Source: Ruminococcus sp.
GTDB lineage: Bacteria > Bacillota > Clostridia > Oscillospirales > Ruminococcaceae
Assembly: GCA_017525915.1 (NCBI GenBank)
Contig: JAFXSC010000001.1
Location: 218,918-282,917, forward strand
Direction: 5' to 3'
DNA: 64,000 nt
The notes beneath the pieces are model-generated. The model had not been told where the DNA came from and did not search any database. It saw nothing but the letters and a program-made list of their open reading frames with translations. Positions 23,363 through 33,008 of the stretch are shown here, piece after piece (positions within the stretch are counted from its first letter, which is position 1; the number at the start of each line of letters is the position of its first letter). Position numbers and translations under genes: made by a program.

Positions 23363-24839
23363 TTGAACTGAGCAGTCTGAGGCAGTCTTCTGCCTCACTT
23401 TTTTTCTCCATGAGCTTGTCAAAGCTCCTGATGTACTCATACGGGAACTTGTAGTTGTGTATTCGCTCTATCCTTCCGCCGGGATAGACCAGCTTTGTCG
23501 AAGCGGCACAGCCTGCTCCGAGAATAGTCTGTGTCTCGTCCATGATGAAGATATTGTAGTAGCTCTCGAAGCCCTTCTTTGCATAGCCGACATTCTCGAG
23601 ATTGTCCACGGTATTCTTCTGGCGGTACATATAATACGGCAGATAGCCGCATTCCATGAGCTTTCCGATGCTGTAATCCACCATTTCCGCGGCAGGATTG
23701 CCGATATTTGCGTTGCCGCCTGCAAAAAGGTCGGCAGCGCGTTTTATTGTCAGCGCGTGGACCGTTATGCTCTCAGGGTCAAGCTCAATTATACGGTCGA
23801 GGGTATTGCGGAAGCTCTCAGCGCTCTCTGTGGGAAGTCCTGCTATAAGGTCGGTATTGATATTCGTGAAGCCGACCTTCCGCGCAAGCTCAAACGCCTT
23901 CACGGCGTCCTCACCTGTATGCTTCCTGCCTATGACGCGCAGAACATCGTCATTGAGCGTCTGGGGATTTACGGATATCCTCTGCGCTCCGAGCCCTTTG
24001 ATAACACGGAGCTTCTCCTCGTCAATGGTATCGGGACGTCCTGCCTCAACGCTGTATTCACGGACTGCCGCAAGGTCGAAGTTTGCAGCGACAGCTTCCA
24101 TGATGGTCCTCAGCTCGGCAGCTGATATGGAAGTCGGAGTTCCTCCCCCGAAGTAAATGGTATCTATCTTAGTGCCGTTCTCGCGGACAATATCGCCTGT
24201 TATCGCAAGCTCGCGGCAGAGTGCGTCAACATACTCCGGCATGAGCTTCCTTGCGGAATCCATAGAATGTGAGACGAACGAGCAATAGCTGCACCTCGTC
24301 GGACAGAAGGGTATCGAGACATACAGGCTCACCGCACTGCTGTCTATTTTTTCAAGTATCGGGAGCTGATTTTCAGCTGTTGCATAAGCAAGACGCAGCT
24401 TGTCCGGACGTATTTCATATTTATCCGCAAGTATGCGGTATATCTCGTCCTCGGACCTCCCCTGTCTGATAAGATCGACTACACGCTTTACGGGACGTAT
24501 GCCGGTCATAAGCCCCCACGGAGGAGTATTTCCCGTGCGCTTGCAGAGTATGTGGAATATCAGCCGGCAGAGCTCATGCTCTGCGGCGGCACTGTCCTCT
24601 GAGAGCGGACGTTCAAGGTGCTTTTCGTCCCTGCTGAGTTCTCCCGAGAGCATCACCTCAGTGTACACCCTGTTTTCATCTGCACCGGCAATGACATATC
24701 TTTCGCCGCACGCATCAGCGATATCCTCCGAGAACGCAAATCTTTCAGCATAGAAAAAAAGCTTCAGCGTGGATTCGACCTCGTATTTAAAAGAATTGCC
24801 GATCAGCACGACCGGCATTTTTGTTATATTATCGTTCAT
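23352..24839 (-). CDS. hemZ: Coproporphyrinogen III oxidase-like radical SAM protein HemZ
   Basis: 495 residues. An N-terminal extension of about 160 residues precedes the radical SAM core with CPTRCSYCSF (CxxxCxxC, about residue 178) and FGGGTPTSISAAEL, VEAGRPDTI and NTDLIAGLPTES. Length and extension match HemZ, which acts on coproporphyrinogen III without oxygen or in related heme-like chemistry. No other heme genes are in view. It is the last gene of recJ-relA-MBL-hemZ, overlapping the MBL gene by ATGA, with AAAGGAGAA upstream. Confidence 0.9.
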   Translation of the reverse strand: MNDNITKMPVVLIGNSFKYEVESTLKLFFYAERFAFSEDIADACGERYVIAGADENRVYTEVMLSGELSRDEKHLERPLSEDSAAAEHELCRLIFHILCKRTGNTPPWGLMTGIRPVKRVVDLIRQGRSEDEIYRILADKYEIRPDKLRLAYATAENQLPILEKIDSSAVSLYVSIPFCPTRCSYCSFVSHSMDSARKLMPEYVDALCRELAITGDIVRENGTKIDTIYFGGGTPTSISAAELRTIMEAVAANFDLAAVREYSVEAGRPDTIDEEKLRVIKGLGAQRISVNPQTLNDDVLRVIGRKHTGEDAVKAFELARKVGFTNINTDLIAGLPTESAESFRNTLDRIIELDPESITVHALTIKRAADLFAGGNANIGNPAAEMVDYSIGKLMECGYLPYYMYRQKNTVDNLENVGYAKKGFESYYNIFIMDETQTILGAGCAASTKLVYPGGRIERIHNYKFPYEYIRSFDKLMEKKSEAEDCLRLLSSIRN

Positions 24840-25471
24840 AGTTCTCCTTTGAACCTTCTAAGATAGGGATTTGAGAGTTTTTCTGTACTGAGCCTTGTCT
24901 CTCCGCCGTGTCCGGGGTAAACATCGTAATCGCCGTCAAGAAGGTATATCTTCCTCAGCGACTGCACCATTGCAAGAGGATCGCTGCCGGTGAAATCGGT
25001 CCTTCCGACCGAGCCCTGAAAAAGGGTGTCCCCCGAAAACATCCTGTCTCCGCAGAGATAGCACACGCTTCCCTCGGAATGACCAGGAGTGTGTATCACC
25101 CGGAAGCTCATATCACCGTCGTTTATCCAGCTGTCATCGAGTACGGAGGTATACTCTGTCACCGGCGAGAACGGCTCGCCGTACATATCCCTGTGCAGGG
25201 AAAGCTCCTCGCTCGTGAGCATTTTTGCATCTCTGTAATGGATATGGACCTCTGCTCCGGTAGCCTTTCTCACAGCCTCAACTCCGCCGATATGGTCGAA
25301 GTGACCGTGGGTGAGAAGTATCTTGCTGAGCGTGAAGCAGCGCTTCATGAGAAGGTCCATGAGGTATTCATGGTCTCCGCCGATATCTATTGCAACGCAC
25401 TGCCGCGGCGCAGTTTCAATGATGTAGCAGTTCGCGCCGAGAGGTCCGAGCTGAAGGGTGTAGAACTCCAT
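24836..25471 (-). CDS. MBL-fold metallo-hydrolase (glyoxalase II-like)
   Basis: 211 residues with the zinc motif LTHGHFDHIGG, a later His in VIHTPGHSEGSVCYL, the bridging Asp in FSGDTLF and the last His in VYPGHGGET. The size is that of the YcbL/glyoxalase II-like group, which hydrolyses thioesters; the true substrate is unknown. It is located between RelA/SpoT and HemZ in one operon, 11 nt after the former and overlapping the latter by 4 nt, an order common in Bacillota. Confidence 0.9.
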   Translation of the reverse strand: MEFYTLQLGPLGANCYIIETAPRQCVAIDIGGDHEYLMDLLMKRCFTLSKILLTHGHFDHIGGVEAVRKATGAEVHIHYRDAKMLTSEELSLHRDMYGEPFSPVTEYTSVLDDSWINDGDMSFRVIHTPGHSEGSVCYLCGDRMFSGDTLFQGSVGRTDFTGSDPLAMVQSLRKIYLLDGDYDVYPGHGGETRLSTEKLSNPYLRRFKGEL

Positions 25472-25482
25472 GTTATTCTCCT

Positions 25483-27777
25483 TTATATAGCTGCACGTTC
25501 AACCGAAATAACGCCCTTGATCTTCCTGAGCTTTTCAAAGAGGTTCCTGAGCTGTTCGGTGCTGGAAATGACGATAGTCCCCTCAAAGAGAGCGTTGCCG
25601 TTTTTGAGCACACGCGATGATGAATGGACGATCGGCACTCTTGCCTCCATGAGCACAGCCGATATGTCATAGACAAGCCCCATGCGGTCAACCGCTGTGA
25701 CCTCAAAACTCGTCTGAAGCTGTGAATCGCTGTTCTCTGACCACTGTATATCGCACCAGCGGCTGAGTTCCTCGGGGATATTCCTCTGGAGCACCGCCTT
25801 GTAGTTGGTGCAGTTGGTCGTATGTACCGATATGCCGTGTCCGCGGGTTATGAAGCCGACGATGTCGTCACCGGGGAGCGGATTGCAGCACTGTGCGAAT
25901 TTTACGGCAATATCCTCTATCTGGTCGAGGATAATGCCCGTTCTGCCGTTTGCCTTGGGCTGAATGAGCGGTACAGGCTCATGATCGGAACCGGAATTCA
26001 TCTTCTCATACTTGTCCTTGAGACGGGGTATGATCTTTGAGAGCATGATACCGCCATAGCCTATCGAGGCATAGAAATCGTCAAGCGTCTCGCAGTTGTG
26101 GCGCTTGAAATCGTCCTCGAGGAATTCCTCGTAATCCTCCTCTTTCAGGTTGATGCGGTGACGCTTGAACTCGCGCTCGAGCTCTGCCTTGCCCTCGATG
26201 ATATTCTCATCGCGGCGCTCCTTCTTGAACCACGAGCGTATCTTTGAACGTGCCTCGTTGGTCTGGACTATGTTGAGCCATGCCCTGTTCGGTCCCTTGT
26301 CGGGGTCCTTGCTGGTGATTATCTCGCATATCTGTCCGGTCTGGAGCTTATAATCGAGGGGAACTATCCTGCCGTCAACCTTTGCACCGGTGGTCTTATG
26401 ACCTATCTCGGTGTGGATACGGTAAGCAAAGTCGATGACGGTGGAGTTTACCGGAAGACTTACGGACATACCCTTGGGCGTCATTACGACGATATCCTCG
26501 GGGTCGAGGTCGGTCTTGATAATGCGGACTATCTCCTCAACGTCGTCGGAGGTCTGCTGAGCCTCGATGACCTGCCTTACCCACGCAAGGCGCTGCTCCA
26601 TCTTGTCCTTGCCCTGAATACCCTCCTTGTACTTCCAGTGGGCAGCGATACCGTATTCAGCGGTCTCGTGCATATCCCATGTGCGTATCTGCACCTCGAA
26701 GGGGATGCCCTCCTTGCCGAGGACGGTAGTGTGAAGGGACTGGTACATATTCGATTTCGGGGTCGAGATGTAGTCCTTGAAGCGGTTCGGCAGCGGACGG
26801 AACATATCGTGTATCAGACCGAGCACGTTGTAGCACTCGGCAATAGTCCCGACGATTATCCTGACTGCATATTTATCGTATATTTCGTCGATATTCTTGT
26901 GATTTATGAATATTTTGCGGTATATGCTGTAAACGCTCTTTACTCTGCCGTCAACCTGCGGCGGCTCGGAGAATTCCTCGGACTTGAAGCGCTGGTTGAT
27001 GCGGTTCTTGATAGTCTCAATAAAAGCCTCACGCTCCTCCTTCTTGTTTTCGAGGATATGTTCTATCTCGGAGTAGGCGTAGGGGTCGAGATAATGGAAT
27101 GCGAGGTCCTGGAGCTCCTCCTTTATCGCTCTGATACCGAGACGGTGAGCGATAGGGGCATATATATTCATGGTCTCAAGGGCAACATTGCGCTGCTTTT
27201 CGTGCGGACGGTATTTCAGGGTACGCATATTGTGCAGGCGGTCGCAGAGCTTGATTATCATGACACGGATATCCTGTGACATTGCAAGGAGTATCTTGCG
27301 GATATTTTCTGCCTGCTGCTCCTCACGGCTGAATATCGGTATTTTACCGAGTTTTGTAACGCCGTCAACGAGCATCGCAACGTCCTGACCGAAACGCTTT
27401 TTCAGGTCGTCAAGCGTCGCGGGAGTGTCCTCCACGACATCATGCAGAAGGGCGGCACAGACGGTATCGGTGTCCATACCGAGTTCAAGCACGATATATG
27501 CGACAGCAAGAGGGTGAATGATATAATCCTGTCCGGACGAGCGCTTCTGTCCCTCATGAGCCTTCGCAGCGAACTCATAGGCAGAAATGATCTTGCTGAG
27601 ATCGTACTGCTTATCCTCCCTGAGTATCTTCTGGATTATCATTTCAACAGTAAAGTTGTCGTCATAATCCGGTATCTCGCTGAGATACTTCTCCGGGTCG
27701 CGCGGCTCGGCGGTATCCGGTATCGGCACGCCCTGCTCGGGATGCTGAGCATTTTTGGTATTCATGTCATCATTCAT
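25483..27777 (-). CDS. relA: Bifunctional (p)ppGpp synthetase/hydrolase RelA/SpoT
   Basis: 764 residues from ATG 27777 behind GGGGGG. The N-terminal HD hydrolase is intact (KRSSGQDYIIHPLAVAYI, ALLHDVVEDT), followed by the synthetase (YDKYAVRIIVGTIAECYNVL, STPKSNMYQSLHTTVLG). A TGS domain (VVMTPKGMSVSLPVNSTVID), a Zn-ribbon-like region (FAQCCNPLPGDDIVGFITRG) and a C-terminal ACT domain follow. It makes and degrades the stringent-response alarmone. The gene follows recJ after 34 nt, a conserved linkage in Bacillota. Confidence 0.96.
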   Translation of the reverse strand: MNDDMNTKNAQHPEQGVPIPDTAEPRDPEKYLSEIPDYDDNFTVEMIIQKILREDKQYDLSKIISAYEFAAKAHEGQKRSSGQDYIIHPLAVAYIVLELGMDTDTVCAALLHDVVEDTPATLDDLKKRFGQDVAMLVDGVTKLGKIPIFSREEQQAENIRKILLAMSQDIRVMIIKLCDRLHNMRTLKYRPHEKQRNVALETMNIYAPIAHRLGIRAIKEELQDLAFHYLDPYAYSEIEHILENKKEEREAFIETIKNRINQRFKSEEFSEPPQVDGRVKSVYSIYRKIFINHKNIDEIYDKYAVRIIVGTIAECYNVLGLIHDMFRPLPNRFKDYISTPKSNMYQSLHTTVLGKEGIPFEVQIRTWDMHETAEYGIAAHWKYKEGIQGKDKMEQRLAWVRQVIEAQQTSDDVEEIVRIIKTDLDPEDIVVMTPKGMSVSLPVNSTVIDFAYRIHTEIGHKTTGAKVDGRIVPLDYKLQTGQICEIITSKDPDKGPNRAWLNIVQTNEARSKIRSWFKKERRDENIIEGKAELEREFKRHRINLKEEDYEEFLEDDFKRHNCETLDDFYASIGYGGIMLSKIIPRLKDKYEKMNSGSDHEPVPLIQPKANGRTGIILDQIEDIAVKFAQCCNPLPGDDIVGFITRGHGISVHTTNCTNYKAVLQRNIPEELSRWCDIQWSENSDSQLQTSFEVTAVDRMGLVYDISAVLMEARVPIVHSSSRVLKNGNALFEGTIVISSTEQLRNLFEKLRKIKGVISVERAAI

Positions 27778-27811
27778 AACTATCCCCCCTGTGGAGTCAT
27801 TTTCTTTAGCG

Positions 27812-29836
27812 TCATACCGTCTTCCCTCTGAGGGAGACGAGTACAGGCGCCGAATTGAGGTCAGCCTTCGCTGTGACCGGCACCCTTTCAACGGTGAGAT
27901 CGGCGGACGAAAGCTTTATCAGTCCGAGCTGCCGCAGTGCTTCGGCAGCCGTACAGAATTTACAGTAGTTGAGCGAAGGGTCCTTCAGGCGCAGATACAG
28001 CGTATCCATGCTGATACCGCCGTCGGGTATGCCCTTGTAGATCTTCACGACCTCGCTGCGGTCGGGAAGCATACTCGGATAGTATGCGGCCGGCAGTTCC
28101 TCGCCGCGCATAAAGGCTTCAAAAGCGCTCTGTGCCGCGAAGTACCGGCTCTGCTCGAAGCTGGAAGGCCGCATATCCCTGACAAGCATATTCACAGACT
28201 TCCTGCCCTTGTATTCGTTCACTCCGAGAGTGACTATCAGGTTGCAGTGCTCGTTGATGCCTACGGTAAGGGACTGCGGCGAGCATCTGAACATAAGTGC
28301 TTCTACGTTCTCAGTACCTACCCTGAGCCTGAGCTTTGTATGCAAACCGCCGGAAAGCGGCGAAATACCGGTAACAACGGCGTTGTCAACATAGAAAAGC
28401 GGCTTTTCGTTTTCAGCGCCAAAGGGTTCGAGGGCACTGAGTCCCTCAATATTCTCGGCGGTAAGCTCCTGCGGAGATATCGCCGAATCAGCGGTAACTG
28501 TGAAAAGGGGCATCTGCTTGTGATTCTCAGCAGCGTATTTTTCGAGAAGTTTCCGGAAATCCTCAGCCATGCCGGACTTTATGGTAAATCCGCCTGCGCC
28601 GGGGTGACCGCCGAATTTTTCAAGGACTTCCGAAGCGGCAGTCAGTGCGGAGAAAACAGAGAATTCCCCGAATGAACGTGCCGAACCGCGTATCTCTCCG
28701 TCAGCCTCCGATGCGATGAAGCAGGGCTTTCCGAACTGTTCCATGATGCGTGCGGCAACTATGCCGATAACGCCGTGATGCCAGTCCTTTCCGCATACGA
28801 AGATAACTCTGCCGCGTATCAGCGAAGGGTCGCTGTCTATCATGGAATAGATAGCGGAAACTATCTCGTTTTCGGCAGATTTGCGGCGTTCGTTCAAAGT
28901 ATTGAGTTCCTGCGCTATCGGAAGGGCTTCGTCGTAGTCCTCACACAGGAAAAGCTCAGCGGCAGTCTTTGGTGAGCCGAAGCGTCCGGCGGCGTTAATC
29001 CTCGGTGCGAGCCCGAAGCCAACAGCCTGCGAATCCACGGGCTTTTCCGCATATCCGCTGACCTCCTTCAGAGCTATAAGCGCCGGACGGTCGGTCTCGT
29101 TGATAAGTCCGAGCCCATAGGAAACGAGGAACCTGTTCTCCCCCGTCATGCTCACTATATCGGCAACCGTTGCTATCGCGGCAAGGTCGCCGAACTGCTC
29201 CAGAGCCATAGTGTAGTCGCCGCCGTCAAGTGCGGCAACGAGCTTCAGCGCAATACCTGCGCCGCAGAGATATTTGAAAGGAGACATACAGTCGCGGCGG
29301 TGAGGGTCAACTATCGCCTCCGCACGCGGGAGCTCATCTCCCTGCTGGTGGTGGTCTGTAATAACGAGCTTCATGCCGAGTTCATAGATGTATTCAGCCT
29401 CGGCTGCTGCGGAAATACCGTTGTCCACAGTGATGATGAGCTGTACTCCGTCATCGGCGATGTGCTTTACCGCATCCCTGTTCAGACCGTAGCCCTCGGA
29501 GCGCTCGGGGATATAGTATGTAACATCAGCACCGGTCTCGAGGAGGTAGGAATAGAGAATGACCGTTGCCATTATGCCGTCGCAGTCATAGTCGCCGTAA
29601 ACGCATATCCTTTCGCCGCTGTCTATCGCGGCATTGAGGATATCGGCAGCCTGCTTCATATCCTTTATGAGGAAGGGTGATGAGAGCTCGTCTGCGCTGA
29701 GGCTCTCCATAACGGCTTCCGGAGAGGTATAGCCCTTCTGTGCGAGAGCGGCGGCAGTGAGCGATGTAACTCCGCAGCTGAGCATGAGCTTGGAAATGAC
29801 CCTTCTGTCAGGCATACCGACAGTCCATTTTTTCAT
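27812..29836 (-). CDS. recJ: Single-stranded-DNA-specific exonuclease RecJ
   Basis: 674 residues from ATG 29836 with AGGAG upstream. DHH-superfamily motifs are clear: VYGDYDCDGIMATVILYSYL, ITVDNG, VITDHHQQGDELP and the DHHA1 region GVIGIVAARIMEQFGKPCF with RGSARS and FGGHPGAGGF. RecJ degrades single-stranded DNA 5' to 3' in recombination and mismatch repair. It heads the operon recJ-relA-MBL-hemZ and has a consensus promoter of its own. The length is within the usual range for Bacillota RecJ without long C-terminal additions. Confidence 0.95.
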   Translation of the reverse strand: MKKWTVGMPDRRVISKLMLSCGVTSLTAAALAQKGYTSPEAVMESLSADELSSPFLIKDMKQAADILNAAIDSGERICVYGDYDCDGIMATVILYSYLLETGADVTYYIPERSEGYGLNRDAVKHIADDGVQLIITVDNGISAAAEAEYIYELGMKLVITDHHQQGDELPRAEAIVDPHRRDCMSPFKYLCGAGIALKLVAALDGGDYTMALEQFGDLAAIATVADIVSMTGENRFLVSYGLGLINETDRPALIALKEVSGYAEKPVDSQAVGFGLAPRINAAGRFGSPKTAAELFLCEDYDEALPIAQELNTLNERRKSAENEIVSAIYSMIDSDPSLIRGRVIFVCGKDWHHGVIGIVAARIMEQFGKPCFIASEADGEIRGSARSFGEFSVFSALTAASEVLEKFGGHPGAGGFTIKSGMAEDFRKLLEKYAAENHKQMPLFTVTADSAISPQELTAENIEGLSALEPFGAENEKPLFYVDNAVVTGISPLSGGLHTKLRLRVGTENVEALMFRCSPQSLTVGINEHCNLIVTLGVNEYKGRKSVNMLVRDMRPSSFEQSRYFAAQSAFEAFMRGEELPAAYYPSMLPDRSEVVKIYKGIPDGGISMDTLYLRLKDPSLNYCKFCTAAEALRQLGLIKLSSADLTVERVPVTAKADLNSAPVLVSLRGKTV

Positions 29837-29870
29837 AGAGAAGCTCCTAACGAGTAGATATATTTCATTT

Positions 29871-29899
29871 ATTATACCAGAAAAGGTGTTAATTTTCAA
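29871..29899 (-). promoter_or_regulatory. Sigma-A promoter of the recJ operon
   Basis: Minus strand TTGAAA (29894-29899), 17 bp, TATAAT (29871-29876) preceded by TGG. It lies in the 323-bp gene-free interval 29837-30159, which also holds the divergent promoter at 30083; in the remainder I see nothing beyond AT-rich sequence and a GC-rich patch near 30000-30055. Confidence 0.88.
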
Positions 29900-30082
29900 T
29901 AGTATTATTGTAAACAATCTGAGACTTTGTGCGTATTTGTGAATATTATAAGCGTCAATGTGAAAATGTGCACAATCTTTGTCAAAAGTGCAGACGGCGC
30001 AGCATCTCCGGAAAAGCTGATTCTGAGCCGCAGGCGCACAGAACGCGCCCCTGCACTGCTTTCTGTTCACTGCTAACTAATA

Positions 30083-30110
30083 TTGACATATTTTTTATTT
30101 GTGGTATAAT
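30083..30110 (+). promoter_or_regulatory. Sigma-A promoter of the MIF homologue
   Basis: TTGACA (30083-30088), 16 bp, TATAAT (30105-30110) preceded by TGG (extended -10), 50 nt before ATG 30160. Confidence 0.9.
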
Positions 30111-30159
30111 TGATGTATACAATATGTCCTGCAAGCACAGGAAATGGGAGGTAATATTC

Positions 30160-30501
30160 ATGCCGTTTATAAATGTCAAAACAAACGTTGCACTGTCAGA
30201 TGAAAAAGCTGAGAGCATAAAATCCGCTCTCGGACGCGCTATAACCGCTATCCCCGGAAAGTCCGAGGGCTGGCTCATGGTCGGTATCGAGCCCGGGTAC
30301 AAGCTCTGGTTCAAGGGCAGCAGCGAACCGGCTGCTATGGTCGAGGTCTCGATCTTCGGCGGCGCTTCGTCAAACGCACTCACAACTCTCACAAGCCACA
30401 TCACCGGTATCCTCACCGATAACGCCGGCATCTCGACCGACCGTATCTACGTCAAGTATTCAGAGACCGAGAACTGGGGCTGGAACGGCTCGAATTTCTA
30501 A
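30160..30501 (+). CDS. Macrophage migration inhibitory factor/tautomerase-family protein
   Basis: 113 residues beginning MPFINVKTNV, so Pro2 would be the free N-terminal catalytic proline after Met removal. The sequence continues with AMVEVSIFGGA and ends with RIYVKYSETENWGWNGSNF, the length and ending of the MIF/phenylpyruvate tautomerase family. It is probably a cytoplasmic trimer with keto-enol tautomerase activity; the natural substrate is unknown. GGGAGG lies 9 nt upstream. The following dockerin gene starts 11 nt later and may be co-transcribed, although the functions appear unrelated. Confidence 0.9.
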   Translation: MPFINVKTNVALSDEKAESIKSALGRAITAIPGKSEGWLMVGIEPGYKLWFKGSSEPAAMVEVSIFGGASSNALTTLTSHITGILTDNAGISTDRIYVKYSETENWGWNGSNF

Positions 30502-30511
30502 GGTGAGCTGT

Positions 30512-31687
30512 ATGAAGACAAGATTTTTAGGATTACTGACTGCGGCTGCTCTCTGTACAGCGGCAGTTCCGGCTTATACACCGGCAGAGCAGTACGTCTA
30601 TGCCGATGAATGGTACTTCGCCGGCGAGACCTGCGAGCCTCTCCACGACACTTCACGCGATGTCCAGAAGGAAGGCGTCGGCAATCCTCTTAATTTCGGC
30701 GAAAGGAACACCCCCGCAGATGCTTCGACAGAGGAGATACGCGCCATAAACCACAAAATGACCGTTCAGGAGGTAAAGTACGCCCTCTACAAGGAGATAG
30801 ACGAGCACTGGGACCTCATCTCTACCCGTCTCGGTCAGAAGGACCGCGAGAAGGTGTATGCACTCTTCCTCGGTCTCGGTTCAAGAGAATCCACCCTCGG
30901 CGAGGGAAAGATAGGTTCTGACCACGAAACTGCCTACGAGGACGGCTGGGGCGTGAATTCCGCCCACGCATACGGCACTCTCCAGACCGCGGTCACAGCC
31001 TTCGCCGGCTGCGATCCGAGTTTCATGCCCGAGGACAATGTCCCGGAGATGTTCCAGTATTCGTTCACAGAACCGAATTTCTATGACTGCATAATCTCAA
31101 ACCATATGGGCATCAGAAAGATACTCCACTTCGTCGAGATCTGTATAAACGAGGAGCATATGCATGATTATCAGGTCGTCCGCAACAGCCTCAAGGGTTT
31201 CAACACGGGCTGGTGCTACATGGCTGAGGACGACGGCGCATACAAGACCTACGCAGATGAAATATGCTCTATGGCACAGTTCTACTACTACGAGGGGCAT
31301 CTCTACGACAACGTCTTCACATGGACATCTGCCGGCGGTGAAATGGAGAAATACCGTACTGACGACAGATGGAGCAAATGGTGGGGCGACGGTGAGCCAA
31401 GCATGGCTGAGGTCAAGCCGACCGAATCACAGAGCGAGACTGACTCAAATGCTCCCGGGGATATCCTCTGCGGTGACGCAAACTGCGACGATCAAGTCAA
31501 TATGGCTGATGCGGTTCTGATAATGCAGTCTATCGGCAATCCCGACAAGTACACACTCACCCCCAAGGGCGAGAAGAACGCCGATACCGACGAATCCGGC
31601 GATATCACCAACAAGGACGCGCTTGCGATACAGAAATACAAGCTCGATATCATCAGCTCACTGCCTTACAGAGCGCCGATCGCCTGA
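30512..31687 (+). CDS. Secreted dockerin protein with lysozyme-like helical domain
   Basis: 391 residues from ATG 30512. A signal peptide covers the first 25-30 residues. The central 240 residues include YALFLGLGSRESTLGEG and NSAHAYGTLQTAVTAF, which recall lysozyme-like or chitosanase-like helical folds with a possible catalytic Glu in SRESTLGE; the family is not certain. The C-terminus is a complete type I dockerin with two calcium loops (GDANCDDQVNMADAVLIMQS and TDESGDITNKDALAIQKYKL). It would be a cellulosome component or be attached to a cohesin on the cell. The dockerin is almost the same as that of the GH26 enzyme at 34116. Confidence 0.78.
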   Translation: MKTRFLGLLTAAALCTAAVPAYTPAEQYVYADEWYFAGETCEPLHDTSRDVQKEGVGNPLNFGERNTPADASTEEIRAINHKMTVQEVKYALYKEIDEHWDLISTRLGQKDREKVYALFLGLGSRESTLGEGKIGSDHETAYEDGWGVNSAHAYGTLQTAVTAFAGCDPSFMPEDNVPEMFQYSFTEPNFYDCIISNHMGIRKILHFVEICINEEHMHDYQVVRNSLKGFNTGWCYMAEDDGAYKTYADEICSMAQFYYYEGHLYDNVFTWTSAGGEMEKYRTDDRWSKWWGDGEPSMAEVKPTESQSETDSNAPGDILCGDANCDDQVNMADAVLIMQSIGNPDKYTLTPKGEKNADTDESGDITNKDALAIQKYKLDIISSLPYRAPIA

Positions 31688-31716
31688 AACAAGCATACCA
31701 ACTCATAGAATATTTG

Positions 31717-31743
31717 ACGGGGACGCCTTATGTGTGTCCCCGT
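31717..31743. other. GC-rich hairpin between dockerin and lipoprotein genes
   Basis: ACGGGGAC (31717-31724) and GTCCCCGT (31736-31743) form a perfect 8-bp stem 30 nt after the dockerin stop. There is no T-run, so termination would be weak; it may be an mRNA 3'-end structure. TATAAT at 31771-31776 suggests a separate start for the next gene. Confidence 0.5.
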
Positions 31744-31795
31744 GTGCGTATTTCAGCAGACCTCCGCGCATATAATAGTGCCGGAGGTGCTGTGT

Positions 31796-32953
31796 ATGAA
31801 AAAATACCTGTCTTTGCTTTTGCTCGTCCCCATGCTCACCGCCTGCGGACAGGCTGACGGCAGCGTTCTCAAAGGGCTCGTCATTGAGGAGCAGACCTAC
31901 TCCGAACAGACCGCGGAGCAGTTCGGCATTCCGCCGGAAAAGGTCTGGTCTCCGCTGAATTTCGACCATGTTATCGCAAAGTGGTTCCCGTATATGGGCT
32001 ATGAGGACTATATGCTCGGAAAGAGCGCGGAGGAATTCCGGAGTGCCGTACATGAACTGTATTCCGGGGCAAAGGCTGAGGGCGTGAACACTCTCTATCT
32101 GCACGTTCATCCCTGCGGCGATGCCTACTACCGCTCGGAGATATTTCCGCGCGGCGTCTGCCTTGACGGCGGCTACGACCCGCTGGAGATAATGCTCGAA
32201 GAAGCCCATTCTCTGGGACTTTCTGTCCACGCATGGATAAATCCACTGCGCTGTCAGACCGAGGAGCAGATGGCTGTCCTCCCCGACAGCTTTACCGTGA
32301 AAAAATGGGCTGACGATCCCGGCTGCGATATCGCCGTACTTGTGAACGGAAGGTGGTACCTCGACCCGGCATATACCGAGACGGACGAGCTTCTCACTGC
32401 GTGCGTCGCGGAGATAATCAAAGGCTACGACGTTGACGGCATACACATCGACGATTACTTCTACCCTACGGCCGATATATCCTTCGATGCTCGTGAATTC
32501 GCGGAAAGCGGCGCTTCTGACCTCGCACAGTGGAGGATGTCCAACTGCACCCGCATGGTAAAAACTCTCCGTGATACCGTTAAAGCCTGCGACAGCCGCT
32601 TACAGTTCGGGATAAGTCCACAGGGCAGCATAAACGGCAATTACAGCAGCCAGTACGCCGATGTGCGGCTGTGGTGCGGCACTCCCGGCTACTGCGACTA
32701 CATCGTGCCACAGATATACTTCGGCTTCAATAACGAAAGCTGTCCATTCGCGGAAACTCTTTCGCTCTGGGAGGATATGACCTCAGACGAAGTTAAGCTC
32801 ATCATAGGTCTCGCGGCATACAAGCTCGGAAAGCCCGATAAATGGGCAGGCACAGCCGGCGAGAGCGAATGGGTGGACTTTCCCGATATCATAGAGCGGC
32901 AGATATCCCTCGTCGAAGCCTCGTCCGCGGAAGGCTACGCGCTTTATGAATGA
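31796..32953 (+). CDS. Lipoprotein with glycosyl-hydrolase-like 10 (GHL10) domain
   Basis: 385 residues from ATG 31796, with GGAGG 8 nt upstream. The signal peptide ends with the lipobox LTACG. The rest is a TIM-barrel-like domain: AEGVNTLYLHVHPCGDAYYR, LSVHAWINPLRC, GRWYLDPAYTE, YDVDGIHIDDYFYP, FGISPQGSINGNY and DYIVPQIYFG. These are the motifs of the GHL10/DUF187 family, putative surface glycosidases probably acting on peptidoglycan or other polysaccharides. ORF length and motif order are complete. Confidence 0.87.
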   Translation: MKKYLSLLLLVPMLTACGQADGSVLKGLVIEEQTYSEQTAEQFGIPPEKVWSPLNFDHVIAKWFPYMGYEDYMLGKSAEEFRSAVHELYSGAKAEGVNTLYLHVHPCGDAYYRSEIFPRGVCLDGGYDPLEIMLEEAHSLGLSVHAWINPLRCQTEEQMAVLPDSFTVKKWADDPGCDIAVLVNGRWYLDPAYTETDELLTACVAEIIKGYDVDGIHIDDYFYPTADISFDAREFAESGASDLAQWRMSNCTRMVKTLRDTVKACDSRLQFGISPQGSINGNYSSQYADVRLWCGTPGYCDYIVPQIYFGFNNESCPFAETLSLWEDMTSDEVKLIIGLAAYKLGKPDKWAGTAGESEWVDFPDIIERQISLVEASSAEGYALYE

Positions 32954-33008
32954 TTAAAGATTATTTTAAGCTTTACCCATTAAACTAATGTAAAAGGAGG
33001 TGTCCGGA

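Noticed and set aside
26398-27279. A 293-codon open frame opposite relA/spoT
   Set aside because: It is the mirror of a GC-biased third codon position in a well-supported gene on the other strand.
31703-32446. A 247-codon minus-strand frame over the GHL10 lipoprotein gene
   Set aside because: No family motifs and no ribosome site; the plus strand has a lipobox and a full set of GHL10 motifs.
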